From positions 1 through 19,789 of the forward strand of contig JAUQOX010000025.1 in the NCBI GenBank assembly GCA_030550695.1: DNA of 19,789 bases, given 5' to 3'. This DNA is from Gemmatimonadota bacterium. GTDB lineage: Bacteria > Gemmatimonadota > Gemmatimonadetes > Longimicrobiales > Gaopeijiaceae. The notes below the pieces were generated by a model. That model saw nothing but the letters and a program-made list of their open reading frames with translations, was not told the DNA's origin and did not search any database. This document shows positions 1 to 7,422 of the stretch, one piece after another (position 1 is the first letter of the stretch; each line of letters starts with the position of its first letter). The position numbers were made by a program, and so were the translations under genes.

Positions 1-1
1 C

Positions 2-241
2 TTCGAACGGGCCGGTGGGTACGCTGCGGGGTTCGCCACCGGGCTGTTGGGCTTTGCCCAGGTCTTCTGGGACCGCAATCGCCAGGCCATCCACGACCGG
101 GTGGCCGGGACCTTCGTGATCCGTGACGGGGCGAAGACGCCGTGGGACATCTCGGAGAGGAAAGACACCCTGGACGGGGAGAAATCCTTCCATCCTTCCG
201 ACCTTGGCGGGCCCGCATCCAGCAGCCCTTCCCCCCCTTAA
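2..241 (+). CDS. RDD family membrane protein, C-terminal fragment
   Basis: The reading frame is open to the left window edge and ends at TAA 239-241, so only about 79 C-terminal residues are visible. The stretch DRNRQAIHDRVAGTFVI matches the end of the RDD domain, where an aromatic/basic turn is followed by the conserved Q-x-x-H-D-x-x-A-G-T motif. RDD proteins are small multi-pass inner-membrane proteins whose role is mostly unknown; some have been linked to ion transport. The hydrophobic stretch before the motif (GFATGLLGFAQVFW) fits the last membrane helix. After the domain comes a polar, proline-rich tail of roughly 35 residues that looks unstructured. The stop codon overlaps the stop of the convergent DUF932 gene. 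The family call is good; the full length and start cannot be seen. Confidence 0.8.
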   Translation, partial: FERAGGYAAGFATGLLGFAQVFWDRNRQAIHDRVAGTFVIRDGAKTPWDISERKDTLDGEKSFHPSDLGGPASSSPSPP

Positions 242-1254
242 GCCCTGGCTGCCTCCAGATCGCGAAGCAGGGATCCGATTTGCTTCCTCCACTCGAGTCT
301 CTCTTGAACGTTGCTCCGTCGGCTGGCGATCCAGGCCAGGACCTGCGCCACAGTGTACAGGGTCAGCGGGGTGCCCACGTCCATGCCCGGCACCTCCCCC
401 CCAGCGCGCAGGCTGGCCGCGGAGGGGGGCTTGCCGTTCGGCCTCGTGATGACCTCGCCGTCCTGGCCGGTGGTCAAGATATGGTGGGCCCGAGCCGCCG
501 CGTGGTAACCCCATCGGTGCCGCAACACCTTGTCCACCCAAGAGGCTACCCTCTCCAAGGTAAGGGGGGTGTCCAGCCACCGGTTGAAGGTCTCGCGATC
601 GGCGGTGATCCCGGCCAGTCTCTTTTCGAGGACCTCGCGAATCTCTGCGACATCCAGGCCACGCAGATGTCGCCGGCGGTACAGCTGCCACTCTTCCCGC
701 AAGACGAGGCCGTTGGAGCAAACCAGACGTAGCCAGACCAGGGTGAGGGAAAAGCAGGTGCTTCCGTCTACCGAGTTGACACAGTCCACGGTGGGCACCA
801 GGAGCAGTCCGTCACCCGGGTCCAAAGCTTCCTCTTCCAGAGGAAGGGACAGAAGCATGCGCTCTCCGAAACGACTCATGGTAAGACGGACCGGACTGGA
901 GGGCCGGTACGCCCGGAAGGTACCCAACGCCTCAACGACTGCCTCGACGACCTCGTGGTGCTGGATGAGCTGGTAGGTCGTAGAGACGATGCCCACGGGT
1001 ACTGACACCGGATCATCCGGGACGGGAAGGCGAACTACGAGATCGTAGTAAGGGTTTGCCCGGGTCGGATGCTCTCCGGGGCTGGGGTTCTCCAGCGGCT
1101 TCCGCTGGAACCGAGGGAGGCGAGGAACCACCTCCATCAGCGGGACTTCTTCCATGATCAGGGGAGAACCGAGCCACGAGCCTCCGGTCCGCGAGGCGGA
1201 AGGCTCCGAGGGTGCCCCTCCGAGAAAGGGATTCGGAAACAGATGGAACACCAT
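238..1254 (-). CDS. DUF932 domain protein (phage/plasmid-like family)
   Basis: This is a 338-residue protein of the DUF932 family. The family is common on plasmids and phages and also occurs on chromosomes, and it has no established biochemical role. The family features seen are the V-G-I-V-S-x-x-Y-Q-x-I-x-H-H-E segment (residues about 87-101), the V-N-S-x-D-G-S segment (about 159-165) and the hallmark L-V-C-S-N-G-L (about 177-183), followed by a helical second half. I chose ATG 1254 because CGGAG lies nine bases upstream. The frame continues upstream to 1485, but that part is arginine- and proline-rich and would run into the preceding gene. There is no signal peptide or membrane segment. It lies 128 bases downstream of the predicted outer-membrane protein gene on the same strand and ends on top of the RDD stop. 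The family call is confident; the role is unknown. Confidence 0.8.
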   Translation of the reverse strand: MVFHLFPNPFLGGAPSEPSASRTGGSWLGSPLIMEEVPLMEVVPRLPRFQRKPLENPSPGEHPTRANPYYDLVVRLPVPDDPVSVPVGIVSTTYQLIQHHEVVEAVVEALGTFRAYRPSSPVRLTMSRFGERMLLSLPLEEEALDPGDGLLLVPTVDCVNSVDGSTCFSLTLVWLRLVCSNGLVLREEWQLYRRRHLRGLDVAEIREVLEKRLAGITADRETFNRWLDTPLTLERVASWVDKVLRHRWGYHAAARAHHILTTGQDGEVITRPNGKPPSAASLRAGGEVPGMDVGTPLTLYTVAQVLAWIASRRSNVQERLEWRKQIGSLLRDLEAARA

Positions 1255-1382
1255 GGCGATCGACTCCGAATAGGGTTGGATTGCCTGGGCATGGTAGGGT
1301 TCCTCCGGCACCCGCCGTTTCTCGGAACCCAACCTACGGTAAGCGAACCCTCTGACAGTCGAAGACGGGAATCCTTTGGCCC

Positions 1383-2744
1383 TCACCAACCGAGCACAAA
1401 ACGCCCGTGGCCCCCGTCGAAGCCTCCCTGGTCCAGGTCGAGGTTGGCGCCCAGGAGGAAGAATGCCTTCTCCCCGAAGCGCCACCCGAGATCGAGGCGG
1501 AGTCGGTGCTGGCAGCCTTCCAGGGGTTCCAGGCTGGGTACCCGGAGATCGCCCTTCTGCCGAAGGGTCCTGGCGTCGAAGGCCACCTCACCGTAGAGCC
1601 CCCGGGGTCCGTGGAGGACGAGATCCAGCCGCCCCTGCCAGCCTTCGTCACGGTAGCTGCGGAGCAGGCCATCCTCCCAGCGGTCCTCCCGGCGCCCCTC
1701 CCACCCCGCCACCCCCCGAAGCCGAACCCTCGGCGCCACATCGTGAAGGATCACCCCCCCCAAGGCCCCTTCCCCCTCCTGGAGGCGCCACGGGCTTCGG
1801 GGTGCCCCCGTGCCGTCCGGCCGCATTTCAGGTCGGTCGAGGGTCCCGCGGCGCCAGGTGCCGAAGGTGCCCAAAGTTGTCCCGGCAAGACCGGTCCATT
1901 GGAGAAGAAGGCCCCCGTAGGCGTAGCTTTCTTCCTGATCCCACGACTCCACGACGTCCCGCTGCCGCTGGACGCGGATGCGGGAGCGGGGGTGCATCAG
2001 CCCCCAGGCCTCCAGGTGCCAGTGGCGATGGGGGGAGAGGGTCCACAAGGTTCTTGCCGCCCAGGGGTGTCTTCGGTAGTCCAGCACGGTGTCGGCCAGG
2101 GCGGGGCCGACTCCCAAGGATTGGTACACGATGTCGGAGAAGGCATCCAACGCCAGGACAGCCACCGTCCCCTGACCCCAGTCGGTTTGCCAGCGCACCC
2201 CGGCCTCCAGGTCGGATTCTGCCTTGCGAGCCGTGAGCCACCCGTTGAGGAAGGCCCGGATCTTTCCCTGCTTGGCGAGATGGGCGAACTCGAGGACCAG
2301 AAGGTCCCTCCGGGCTTGGAGAAGGTCCTGATGCCAATAGCGGAGGCCGGCTATCCAGCGGGGGGCAAGGGGCACCTCGAGCCGGATATCGCCCTCCTGG
2401 ACCAGACGGAGGTGACTGATACTGCCGGACCAGAAGCGGGCGCCGTTGGTCTCGACATACCAGAGGGCGTCCTCATCCAAGGGGAACCGGGAGGAAAGGA
2501 GATCCAGCTCGTACTCCGCGTCCATCAGGGGATGGAACCGTTGGAGGAGCCCCTGGCCGCCGAAGCGGCCGAAGGACGTACCTTCCCGGTCCAGGAGCTG
2601 GATGCGGGCCCGCTCCTCCCAAGCCTGTAGGGTGACACGGCTCGACCCCTTGGGCGGTGTCTGGGCGCCAGCCTCACCGGCCCCGGGGATCGCCACGCCC
2701 ACAGCGAAGGGGAAGAGGAAGCGGAGAAGCCGCCGACGACCCAT
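1383..2744 (-). CDS. Predicted outer-membrane beta-barrel protein, family not recognised
   Basis: A 453-residue secreted protein. The N-terminus MGRRRLLRF, a hydrophobic core up to about residue 20 and A-G-A-Q at 26-29 form a Sec signal peptide. The rest has alternating polar and hydrophobic segments rich in W, Y, R and G, and ends in F-V-L-G-W. An aromatic last residue is typical of outer-membrane barrels folded by BAM. No catalytic motif, heme site or plug domain was found, so a porin-like or surface barrel is the best description. ATG 2744 is preceded by AGAGG at five bases. The frame stays open to 3326, but that extension overlaps the WYL gene and has shadow-like composition. It lies 116 bases after the WYL pair and may be transcribed with it. 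Similar proteins can only be found by structure or profile search. Confidence 0.7.
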   Translation of the reverse strand: MGRRRLLRFLFPFAVGVAIPGAGEAGAQTPPKGSSRVTLQAWEERARIQLLDREGTSFGRFGGQGLLQRFHPLMDAEYELDLLSSRFPLDEDALWYVETNGARFWSGSISHLRLVQEGDIRLEVPLAPRWIAGLRYWHQDLLQARRDLLVLEFAHLAKQGKIRAFLNGWLTARKAESDLEAGVRWQTDWGQGTVAVLALDAFSDIVYQSLGVGPALADTVLDYRRHPWAARTLWTLSPHRHWHLEAWGLMHPRSRIRVQRQRDVVESWDQEESYAYGGLLLQWTGLAGTTLGTFGTWRRGTLDRPEMRPDGTGAPRSPWRLQEGEGALGGVILHDVAPRVRLRGVAGWEGRREDRWEDGLLRSYRDEGWQGRLDLVLHGPRGLYGEVAFDARTLRQKGDLRVPSLEPLEGCQHRLRLDLGWRFGEKAFFLLGANLDLDQGGFDGGHGRFVLGW

Positions 2745-2827
2745 GCCAACCTCTGGAAAGCGGGGGCCCCCTGGGCAGCCCCTGAGAGTTTTCAACCCGC
2801 CCGGAGCCCTGGGGTGACCCGCCTCCG

Positions 2828-2837
2828 CCCCCCCCCC
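2828..2837. repeat. Poly-C/G homopolymer tract of 10
   Basis: Ten consecutive C on the plus strand (G on the coding strand) lie in the 116-base gap between the second WYL gene and the predicted outer-membrane protein gene, about 84 bases upstream of that gene's ATG. Runs of this length are rare even in GC-rich DNA and can change length by slippage. No convincing -35/-10 pair flanks it. Confidence 0.9.
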
Positions 2838-2860
2838 GGCCGGGTCCCTCCCCTCCCCGT

Positions 2861-3976
2861 TCAACCCTCCTTGCCGGTGGTCGGGATTCCCGCGCCCTGA
2901 GGACGGTCTCTTTCCCGGGGGGGCGGCCAAGGCCTCCCTTCGGCTTCCAGGATCTTCTTCAGGGTGTCCTTCACCCATTCCCTGGCCTCCGGGGGAGACA
3001 ACACCTCGGCCTCCGGGCCGTACTGGAGCACATGGCGCACGAGCCAGCCCGGGTCGACCACACGCCAGTGTACGGTAACGCCTCCGTCGAAGTCCAGTTG
3101 CCCTTCTTCCCGTTCCACGATCCAAGGAGCGATCTTGGGAGAGTACCATACACGCACATGGCAGACCTCCCCCACCACGTAGATCCGCCCGCCTCGGAGA
3201 TGTTCCTCCGGCTGGAAATCCCGCGGACGGCGGAAGCGCCGATGCGAAGGGACCGCCGCCAGCACTCGATCCAGGCGAAAGACCCGTACCGCCCGCGCCT
3301 TCTCGCAATGCGCCAGGAGGTACCATCTCCCTTCGGCGTGGGCCAGGGCGTAGGGTCGGACCCTCCGGCTTTCAGGGCTGGACTGGCTTTCGGGTTTGAG
3401 GTAGGTCAGAGTCACCTTGTACCGCGCGGCGATACACTGGGCGAGGGTTTCCCGGACTCCCAGGGGATCCGGGCGCAGATCTTGTAGCTCCAGTTTCTCC
3501 AGGGCCGAATAGGCCTCGGGCCGCACCAGCGCCCCTTCCAGGCGGCTCAGCAGATCGACAGGCCCGGGATCTCCGCCGTCGTCGCCCACTCGGTTCCCCT
3601 GGAGGAAGGGCATCCTGCCCCTTCCCTCGACCCGCCGCTGCCGGAGAGCGATGGCCAAGCAGAGGGCTTCCTCCAGAGAAAGACATGCGGGGCGCCGGAA
3701 CTCGCCGGTGGTGAATACGCTCACCCGGCCCCTTTCCACCGCCACCTGGATCTCGCTACCGGTATCGGCGGGATGATAGAAGCTGCGGCTGAGGACCTGG
3801 GCCAGATCGTTCAAGAGGGTGTCTTCCGTGACGTCCAGGTCCTTGGCCAGCCGCTTGAGCGCGATGCCCCCGTCGCGGGAGGCGGCCGGCAAAATGTAGA
3901 GGATGCGCTCGAGCTGTTGGCCGGCGATGGAGGGCTTCGCCTTGGGTCCCACCCCGGCGGGTCCCGGCCTAGTCAT
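2861..3976 (-). CDS. WYL-domain transcriptional regulator, PafC-like partner
   Basis: A 371-residue regulator. An HTH-like segment lies at about residues 38-62 (G-G-I-A-L-K-R-L-A-K-D-L-D-V-T, then D-T-L-L-N-D-L). The WYL domain follows, with G-R-W-Y-L-L-A-H at about 216-223 and R-V-F-R-L-D-R at about 231-237. A WCX-type C-terminal extension runs to the end. WYL domains bind ligands such as single-stranded nucleic acid and control the attached DNA-binding domain; PafB/PafC pairs activate DNA-damage genes in mycobacteria. Here the target is unknown. ATG 3976 was chosen because it overlaps the stop of the upstream WYL gene by eight bases (ATGACTAG) and has AGGA just upstream. A longer start at 4015 lies inside the upstream gene. 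The N-terminal residues 1-15 are G/P-rich. It is translationally coupled to its partner, so the two probably act together. Confidence 0.87.
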   Translation of the reverse strand: MTRPGPAGVGPKAKPSIAGQQLERILYILPAASRDGGIALKRLAKDLDVTEDTLLNDLAQVLSRSFYHPADTGSEIQVAVERGRVSVFTTGEFRRPACLSLEEALCLAIALRQRRVEGRGRMPFLQGNRVGDDGGDPGPVDLLSRLEGALVRPEAYSALEKLELQDLRPDPLGVRETLAQCIAARYKVTLTYLKPESQSSPESRRVRPYALAHAEGRWYLLAHCEKARAVRVFRLDRVLAAVPSHRRFRRPRDFQPEEHLRGGRIYVVGEVCHVRVWYSPKIAPWIVEREEGQLDFDGGVTVHWRVVDPGWLVRHVLQYGPEAEVLSPPEAREWVKDTLKKILEAEGRPWPPPRERDRPQGAGIPTTGKEG

Positions 3977-5090
3977 GTTCCTGCCCCCCAGCCGTTTCGG
4001 GGTAGAGGGAGGCAACCTGCCGGGCCATGGTGAAGAAGGCCTCCCGCAGGGCGGTGGGCGACAAGATCTCGGCGTCGCCGGCCAGGGAGAGGACCCAGCG
4101 GAGGAAGGGATCCACTTGGCGAACCAGGAACTCCCTGACCGTTCCTCCCTCCCCCAGGTCCTCGACCAGCCTTCCGAATCCGTTCCGCTCGGCCCAAAGG
4201 GAGGTGGGAAAGGAGAAATGCACGCGGGCGGTGACCGCCTCGTCGGCGTCCCCGAGTTCCCAGGGCTTCCGGTCGCGATATCGGGCCATGACGTTCTCAG
4301 GACCCGGGGGGAAATCCGGTGTGTGGGGCTCCTGCTCGTGGATCCTCAGCCCCTCCATGCGGTCCACCCGGAAGACCCTCTCGGCCTCGCGGTCTTCGTC
4401 CCAAGCAACCAGATACCAGTGGGAATGCTGGAAGAGGAGACCCCAGGGCTGGACTCTGCGGCTCGTGGGCGTGCCCCGCCGAATCCCATGGTAGGTAAAG
4501 AACGCCCGTTTTCTCCGTTGGATGGCATCCGCCAGGATGCGGGTGTACTCCGCGGCCCGACGACTTTCGGGGGAAACGGCGAAGACCACCGGCGCCTGGC
4601 CCACGGCCTCGGGATCCAAGTCGAAGGTGATCTTTCTCAGAGCACTGCGGGCCGCCGCGGCCAGGGGAAAGGCCGGGACCCGGGAGAGGGCGCGAAGGCC
4701 TTCTACCGCGCTGAAGGCCTCATCGGGGTGGACCTGGACGGGCTCCTGGAAAACCACCGAGGCCAGAGCCGGCTGGGTCCGCCCCAAGAGCCGCAGGTAG
4801 GGCAGATAGAAGTCCTTTCGCTGGATGCGGTAGCCTTCCACCTCTTCCTGAAGGGCGCCCACCCGGTACCTCACCGTTTCGAGGGGGATGCCGAAGGCCC
4901 GCAACTCGTCCTTGTCCCGTTCGAACTTCCGCCGCACGCTGGCTCTGGTCCGCTCGTCTCCCTCCACCCAGTCCCGGGCGTAGCCGGGAATGCGCTCCAT
5001 GAGCTCCTCCACGGACACGGGCAGCCTCCGCCCCACCAGGTAGGCGATGAGGTCGAGCCAGCGTTGCACCTTCGTGATCCTGTCGGGCAT
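3969..5090 (-). CDS. WYL-domain transcriptional regulator, PafB-like partner
   Basis: A 373-residue regulator, first gene of the pair. The N-terminus (residues about 1-65) is a winged-HTH-like region. It has I-T-K-V-Q-R-W-L-D-L-I-A-Y-L at 5-18 and R-R-K-F-E-R-D-K-D-E-L-R at 53-64, a segment conserved in PafB-type proteins just before the position where the domain meets G-I-P-L-E. The WYL domain carries H-W-Y-L-V-A-W at about 224-230 and R-V-F-R-V-D-R at about 238-244, followed by a WCX-like C-terminal part. ATG 5090 has GAGGA six to seven bases upstream. It is divergent from the outer-membrane protein gene at 5269, with 178 bases between the starts, so autoregulation or control of that gene is plausible but not shown. 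No TatA gene, a frequent PafBC neighbour, is seen here. Confidence 0.88.
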   Translation of the reverse strand: MPDRITKVQRWLDLIAYLVGRRLPVSVEELMERIPGYARDWVEGDERTRASVRRKFERDKDELRAFGIPLETVRYRVGALQEEVEGYRIQRKDFYLPYLRLLGRTQPALASVVFQEPVQVHPDEAFSAVEGLRALSRVPAFPLAAAARSALRKITFDLDPEAVGQAPVVFAVSPESRRAAEYTRILADAIQRRKRAFFTYHGIRRGTPTSRRVQPWGLLFQHSHWYLVAWDEDREAERVFRVDRMEGLRIHEQEPHTPDFPPGPENVMARYRDRKPWELGDADEAVTARVHFSFPTSLWAERNGFGRLVEDLGEGGTVREFLVRQVDPFLRWVLSLAGDAEILSPTALREAFFTMARQVASLYPETAGGQEHD

Positions 5091-5178
5091 GGGATTTCCT
5101 CGGGAAACCGCCGTAGTCCATCACCCTCCCTTGCCACTCCCCCCTCGCCCCGCCCCGGAGCAAGGTCCGTCGGCCCGG

Positions 5179-5219
5179 CTGTCAGAACTCCCCTCTAGTC
5201 TAGAACGCGGCTCTGACGG
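5179..5219 (+). promoter_or_regulatory. Possible sigma-70 promoter inside an imperfect inverted repeat
   Basis: CTGTCA (5179-5184) and TAGAAC (5201-5206) are separated by 16 bases and each match four of six consensus bases; the first ATG with a good ribosome site follows about 60 bases later. CTGTCAGA (5179-5186) and TCTGACGG (5212-5219) form a 7-of-8 inverted repeat whose arm centres are 33 bases apart, about three helical turns, with the -10 element between them. This could be an operator in the gap between the WYL pair and the divergent gene. The element is weak and unproven. Confidence 0.3.
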
Positions 5220-5268
5220 TGACCAGGTCGGACGGTGCCCGCAGAAATCCTGGGAAAGGAGGATGACC

Positions 5269-6105
5269 ATGATCGCAGTCCGGGGGCAAGACGGAGGCGG
5301 AAGCTGCGGGGAGAGGGTGATCCAAGAGGAAAAGGGAGAAAGGCATACTGGGGAGAAGCCTTCCAGGGGGCGAAAGAATGCCGTGAAAGGGATACGAGGG
5401 TTTTCGTTGCTCCGAGGGGCGAGGGTCCGTGCCCTGGGCCTTGCTTTGGCCGTCGGCCTCGTGAAAGTGGGGGACACGGAAAGGGCTTTCGGCCAGGTTG
5501 TAGGCCCCCAGTCCCCCCTTTCCGAACCCACCGGTCTCATGGCGGGGGCGGTGCTGGGGGCAACGGGGCTGATGACGGAAGGGGCTCTGGTCGGCGAGAC
5601 AGGCCCGAGCATCACTCTGATGTTGGGGTATGCTTTGAGCCGCAGCATTGGCCTCTACGCGGCGTTCGGAGGGGCCGCCCTTTCGGGGGGGTATGAAGCG
5701 GACCCCTATGTCTTCTCGGATGCCGAGGCGGGGGCTCGGGTGGTCCTCGGCGGCCCGCGTCGGCGGGTTTTGGTTTACTTCGAGGCGGCGCTCCACTGGC
5801 TGATGGTCAGTTTCGATGACGTGAGCGGGTGGGATTTCGGCGGCACCTCGGTGTTGGAAGACCTGGCGGGCCGTTGGGCGTGGCGCAAGGACGAAGTGGG
5901 GGACGTGTGGGCGGGGGGAAGAGGAGTGTCCGGGGGGGTCGGTTTGTACTTCTTCCCGCGGAAGGATCTGGCTGTGGACGTCGGCCTCAGGCTGACGACG
6001 GGTGTGTTCCGCGTGGTCTCGGCGGCGGGCTACCGGGAGGACACTCACGTGGGCGCGGGAGCCAGCCGCCTGAGCCTGGGACTCTGCTGGTTCGGGGGCC
6101 GTTGA
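5269..6105 (+). CDS. Predicted outer-membrane beta-barrel protein (OmpA/OmpW-like size), unknown family
   Basis: The protein has up to 278 residues. A hydrophobic segment at about residues 53-67, followed by A-F-G-Q near 73-76, looks like a signal peptide. After it come alternating short strands rich in G, Y, V and aromatics, such as the stretch from P-S-I-T-L-M-L-G-Y to G-L-Y-A-A-F-G-G and G-V-G-L-Y-F-F-P-R-K-D-L-A-V-D-V-G-L-R-L-T. These are typical of an eight-strand barrel with a periodic 'outer membrane protein beta-barrel' profile. ATG 5269 was chosen because AGGAGG lies six bases upstream; ATG 5263 is fused directly to that site. The result is an odd charged stretch of about 40 residues before the signal core, so an internal GTG at 5383 could be the real start, although its ribosome site is poor. 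It is divergent from the WYL regulators. No function can be assigned. Confidence 0.65.
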   Translation: MIAVRGQDGGGSCGERVIQEEKGERHTGEKPSRGRKNAVKGIRGFSLLRGARVRALGLALAVGLVKVGDTERAFGQVVGPQSPLSEPTGLMAGAVLGATGLMTEGALVGETGPSITLMLGYALSRSIGLYAAFGGAALSGGYEADPYVFSDAEAGARVVLGGPRRRVLVYFEAALHWLMVSFDDVSGWDFGGTSVLEDLAGRWAWRKDEVGDVWAGGRGVSGGVGLYFFPRKDLAVDVGLRLTTGVFRVVSAAGYREDTHVGAGASRLSLGLCWFGGR

Positions 6106-6132
6106 AGCCCGGGGGACCGGCCCGGGTGCGTT

Positions 6133-6154
6133 GGGCCAGCCCCCCAGGGGGCCC
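6133..6154. terminator. GC-rich hairpin between convergent genes, possible two-way terminator
   Basis: Only 56 bases separate the stop of the plus-strand barrel gene (6105) from the stop of the minus-strand ARPP-1 gene (6162). GGGCC (6133-6137) can pair with GGCCC (6150-6154), and alternatively GCCCCC (6139-6144) with GGGGGC (6147-6152). No T-tract follows on either strand, so intrinsic termination is uncertain. Confidence 0.35.
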
Positions 6155-6161
6155 CTCCCCC

Positions 6162-7283
6162 TCACCTGTCCCAATACCTGCGTCTCCCCCGCCGCGGGCG
6201 GTGGATGGGGGTGCCTGGTGGGACGTGGAATGGGTTGTGCTCCTGCAGGGCCGTCTCCCCCTCGTCCGCCGGGAAGGCCGAGAGATGAACGAGCCGGGCT
6301 TCATGGATCAACTCTCCCCCCAGTACGTTCCCCGACAGGAGGCGGTATTCCCCCAGGCCCACGGTTTCGACCGGCACCCGGGGGGACCCCTTCAGCTTTC
6401 CCATGAAGAGAAGGGCTTTTTCGAGGTGGCGGGACCCCTCCCCCGGCACCTCCTCGTCCGGTTGGGCCCTGTTCTCGTTCCTGGGATCCCTCCCTCCCTT
6501 CTCCGCCGGCCCCGACCAAGGTGGGCTTGAGGGGGGCCGGGTCCGCCGCCGGCCCCTGGCCGCATCCAGCGCCAAGGCGTCCAGCACGTAGCCCGCCACG
6601 AGGCGCCGGTGGAGGGGGCGGTAAAGACCGGGCGAGCCGAGGGCGTCCACTCCGAGGATCTCTTCCCCCGCCAAGGCCAGGAGCCCCACCTGGCCTTCTA
6701 CTGCCGGTAGAGCCGCAAGCCAGAGCTCCAGCTCTCCCTCCCTGTTGCGCGAAACCTCGTCCAGAGCGCCGGTGGGAGTGTTGACCTCCAGGAGATACGA
6801 GATTTCTCCCACCTCCTCCCAGACTCGCCCCTGGGCCGAAGCCAGATCATCGGGAGCAGACCTTCCCCTCTCCCGGAGGGCCATCTCCTCTGCCTGTCGG
6901 GGGTGGCGCCGTACCTTGGACGGGGAGAATGCGGCGGAGAGTCGGAAGTCGGGGGTGGCCCAATGCCATCGTCCTTGTTCCACGCAGGCCACGGGGATGG
7001 GGAGCGTCGTGTGGGGGGGAACGAGGATGGACCGGTTGACCATGCGGTTCTGTTTGGCGCCCACCAGGTGTTCCCCGTCCAGAATCAGAAGGGGCTGGTG
7101 CCCTCGGTTCACGACCTCCAAGGTGGGAACGGTCCCCCCTCCAAACTCGCGGATGACGACGGACCGATTCGCCAGGGCGTCGGCCAGAAGGGCGTAAGGG
7201 AGGGCCCGGTCTTGCTCGGCCACGAGGGGGAAGAGGGTGAAGGAGGAGTAACGTTGGGGAGCACCGAGGGACACTTCCAGCAT
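6162..7283 (-). CDS. ARPP-1 (DUF6569-like) domain protein
   Basis: A 373-residue soluble protein with no signal peptide. The N-terminal part carries the strongly conserved ARPP-1 pattern: L-G-A-P-Q-R-Y at residues 6-12, then V-P-T-L-E-V-V-N-R-G at 52-61 and the block from L-D-G-E-H-L-V-G-A-K-Q-N-R (68-80) through I-P-V-A-C-V-E-Q-G-R-W (96-106). The domain was named for its association with ADP-ribosylglycohydrolase- and rhodanese/phosphatase-type proteins; its biochemical role is not established, and no such partner lies nearby here. Residues about 240-290 form an arginine-, proline- and glutamate-rich linker unlike the rest. The last 85 residues return to the conserved style (G-E-Y-R-L-L-S-G-N-V-L-G-G-E-L-I-H). 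ATG 7283 has GGAGG six bases upstream. The gene is downstream of hsp20 on the same strand but separated from it by a strong hairpin, so it is probably transcribed on its own. The family call is confident. Confidence 0.85.
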   Translation of the reverse strand: MLEVSLGAPQRYSSFTLFPLVAEQDRALPYALLADALANRSVVIREFGGGTVPTLEVVNRGHQPLLILDGEHLVGAKQNRMVNRSILVPPHTTLPIPVACVEQGRWHWATPDFRLSAAFSPSKVRRHPRQAEEMALRERGRSAPDDLASAQGRVWEEVGEISYLLEVNTPTGALDEVSRNREGELELWLAALPAVEGQVGLLALAGEEILGVDALGSPGLYRPLHRRLVAGYVLDALALDAARGRRRTRPPSSPPWSGPAEKGGRDPRNENRAQPDEEVPGEGSRHLEKALLFMGKLKGSPRVPVETVGLGEYRLLSGNVLGGELIHEARLVHLSAFPADEGETALQEHNPFHVPPGTPIHRPRRGRRRYWDR

Positions 7284-7380
7284 AGCGACCTCCTCTCCAG
7301 GACCGGTGGGGGTTCCGGAAAGGGAAGATCGCTGGGGGTTATGACATCGTGGGTTGGAGGGGTGACGGGCCAGGGATCCG

Positions 7381-7405
7381 GCCCCGCCCCTCCGGGGGGC
7401 GGGGC
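7381..7405 (-). terminator. Perfect 10-bp GC hairpin downstream of hsp20
   Basis: GCCCCGCCCC (7381-7390) and GGGGCGGGGC (7396-7405) are perfect complements around a five-base loop. The hairpin starts 17 bases after the Hsp20 stop codon. It lacks a U-tract, which is common in GC-rich genomes; it may end transcription or protect the mRNA end. Confidence 0.6.
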
Positions 7406-7422
7406 AAGACCTGACGGGAGGT

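Noticed and set aside
1407..2630. Open frame of about 407 codons on the plus strand opposite the predicted outer-membrane protein
   Set aside because: The minus-strand reading has a ribosome site, a signal peptide and a barrel C-terminus; the plus-strand reading has none of these.
2745..3326. N-terminal extension of the 453-residue barrel protein to 3326
   Set aside because: The extension overlaps the WYL gene, has shadow-like R/P/G composition, and would bury the signal peptide inside the protein.
3903..5198. Open frame of about 431 codons on the plus strand across the WYL genes
   Set aside because: It is the shadow of the WYL pair, which carries the family motifs on the other strand.
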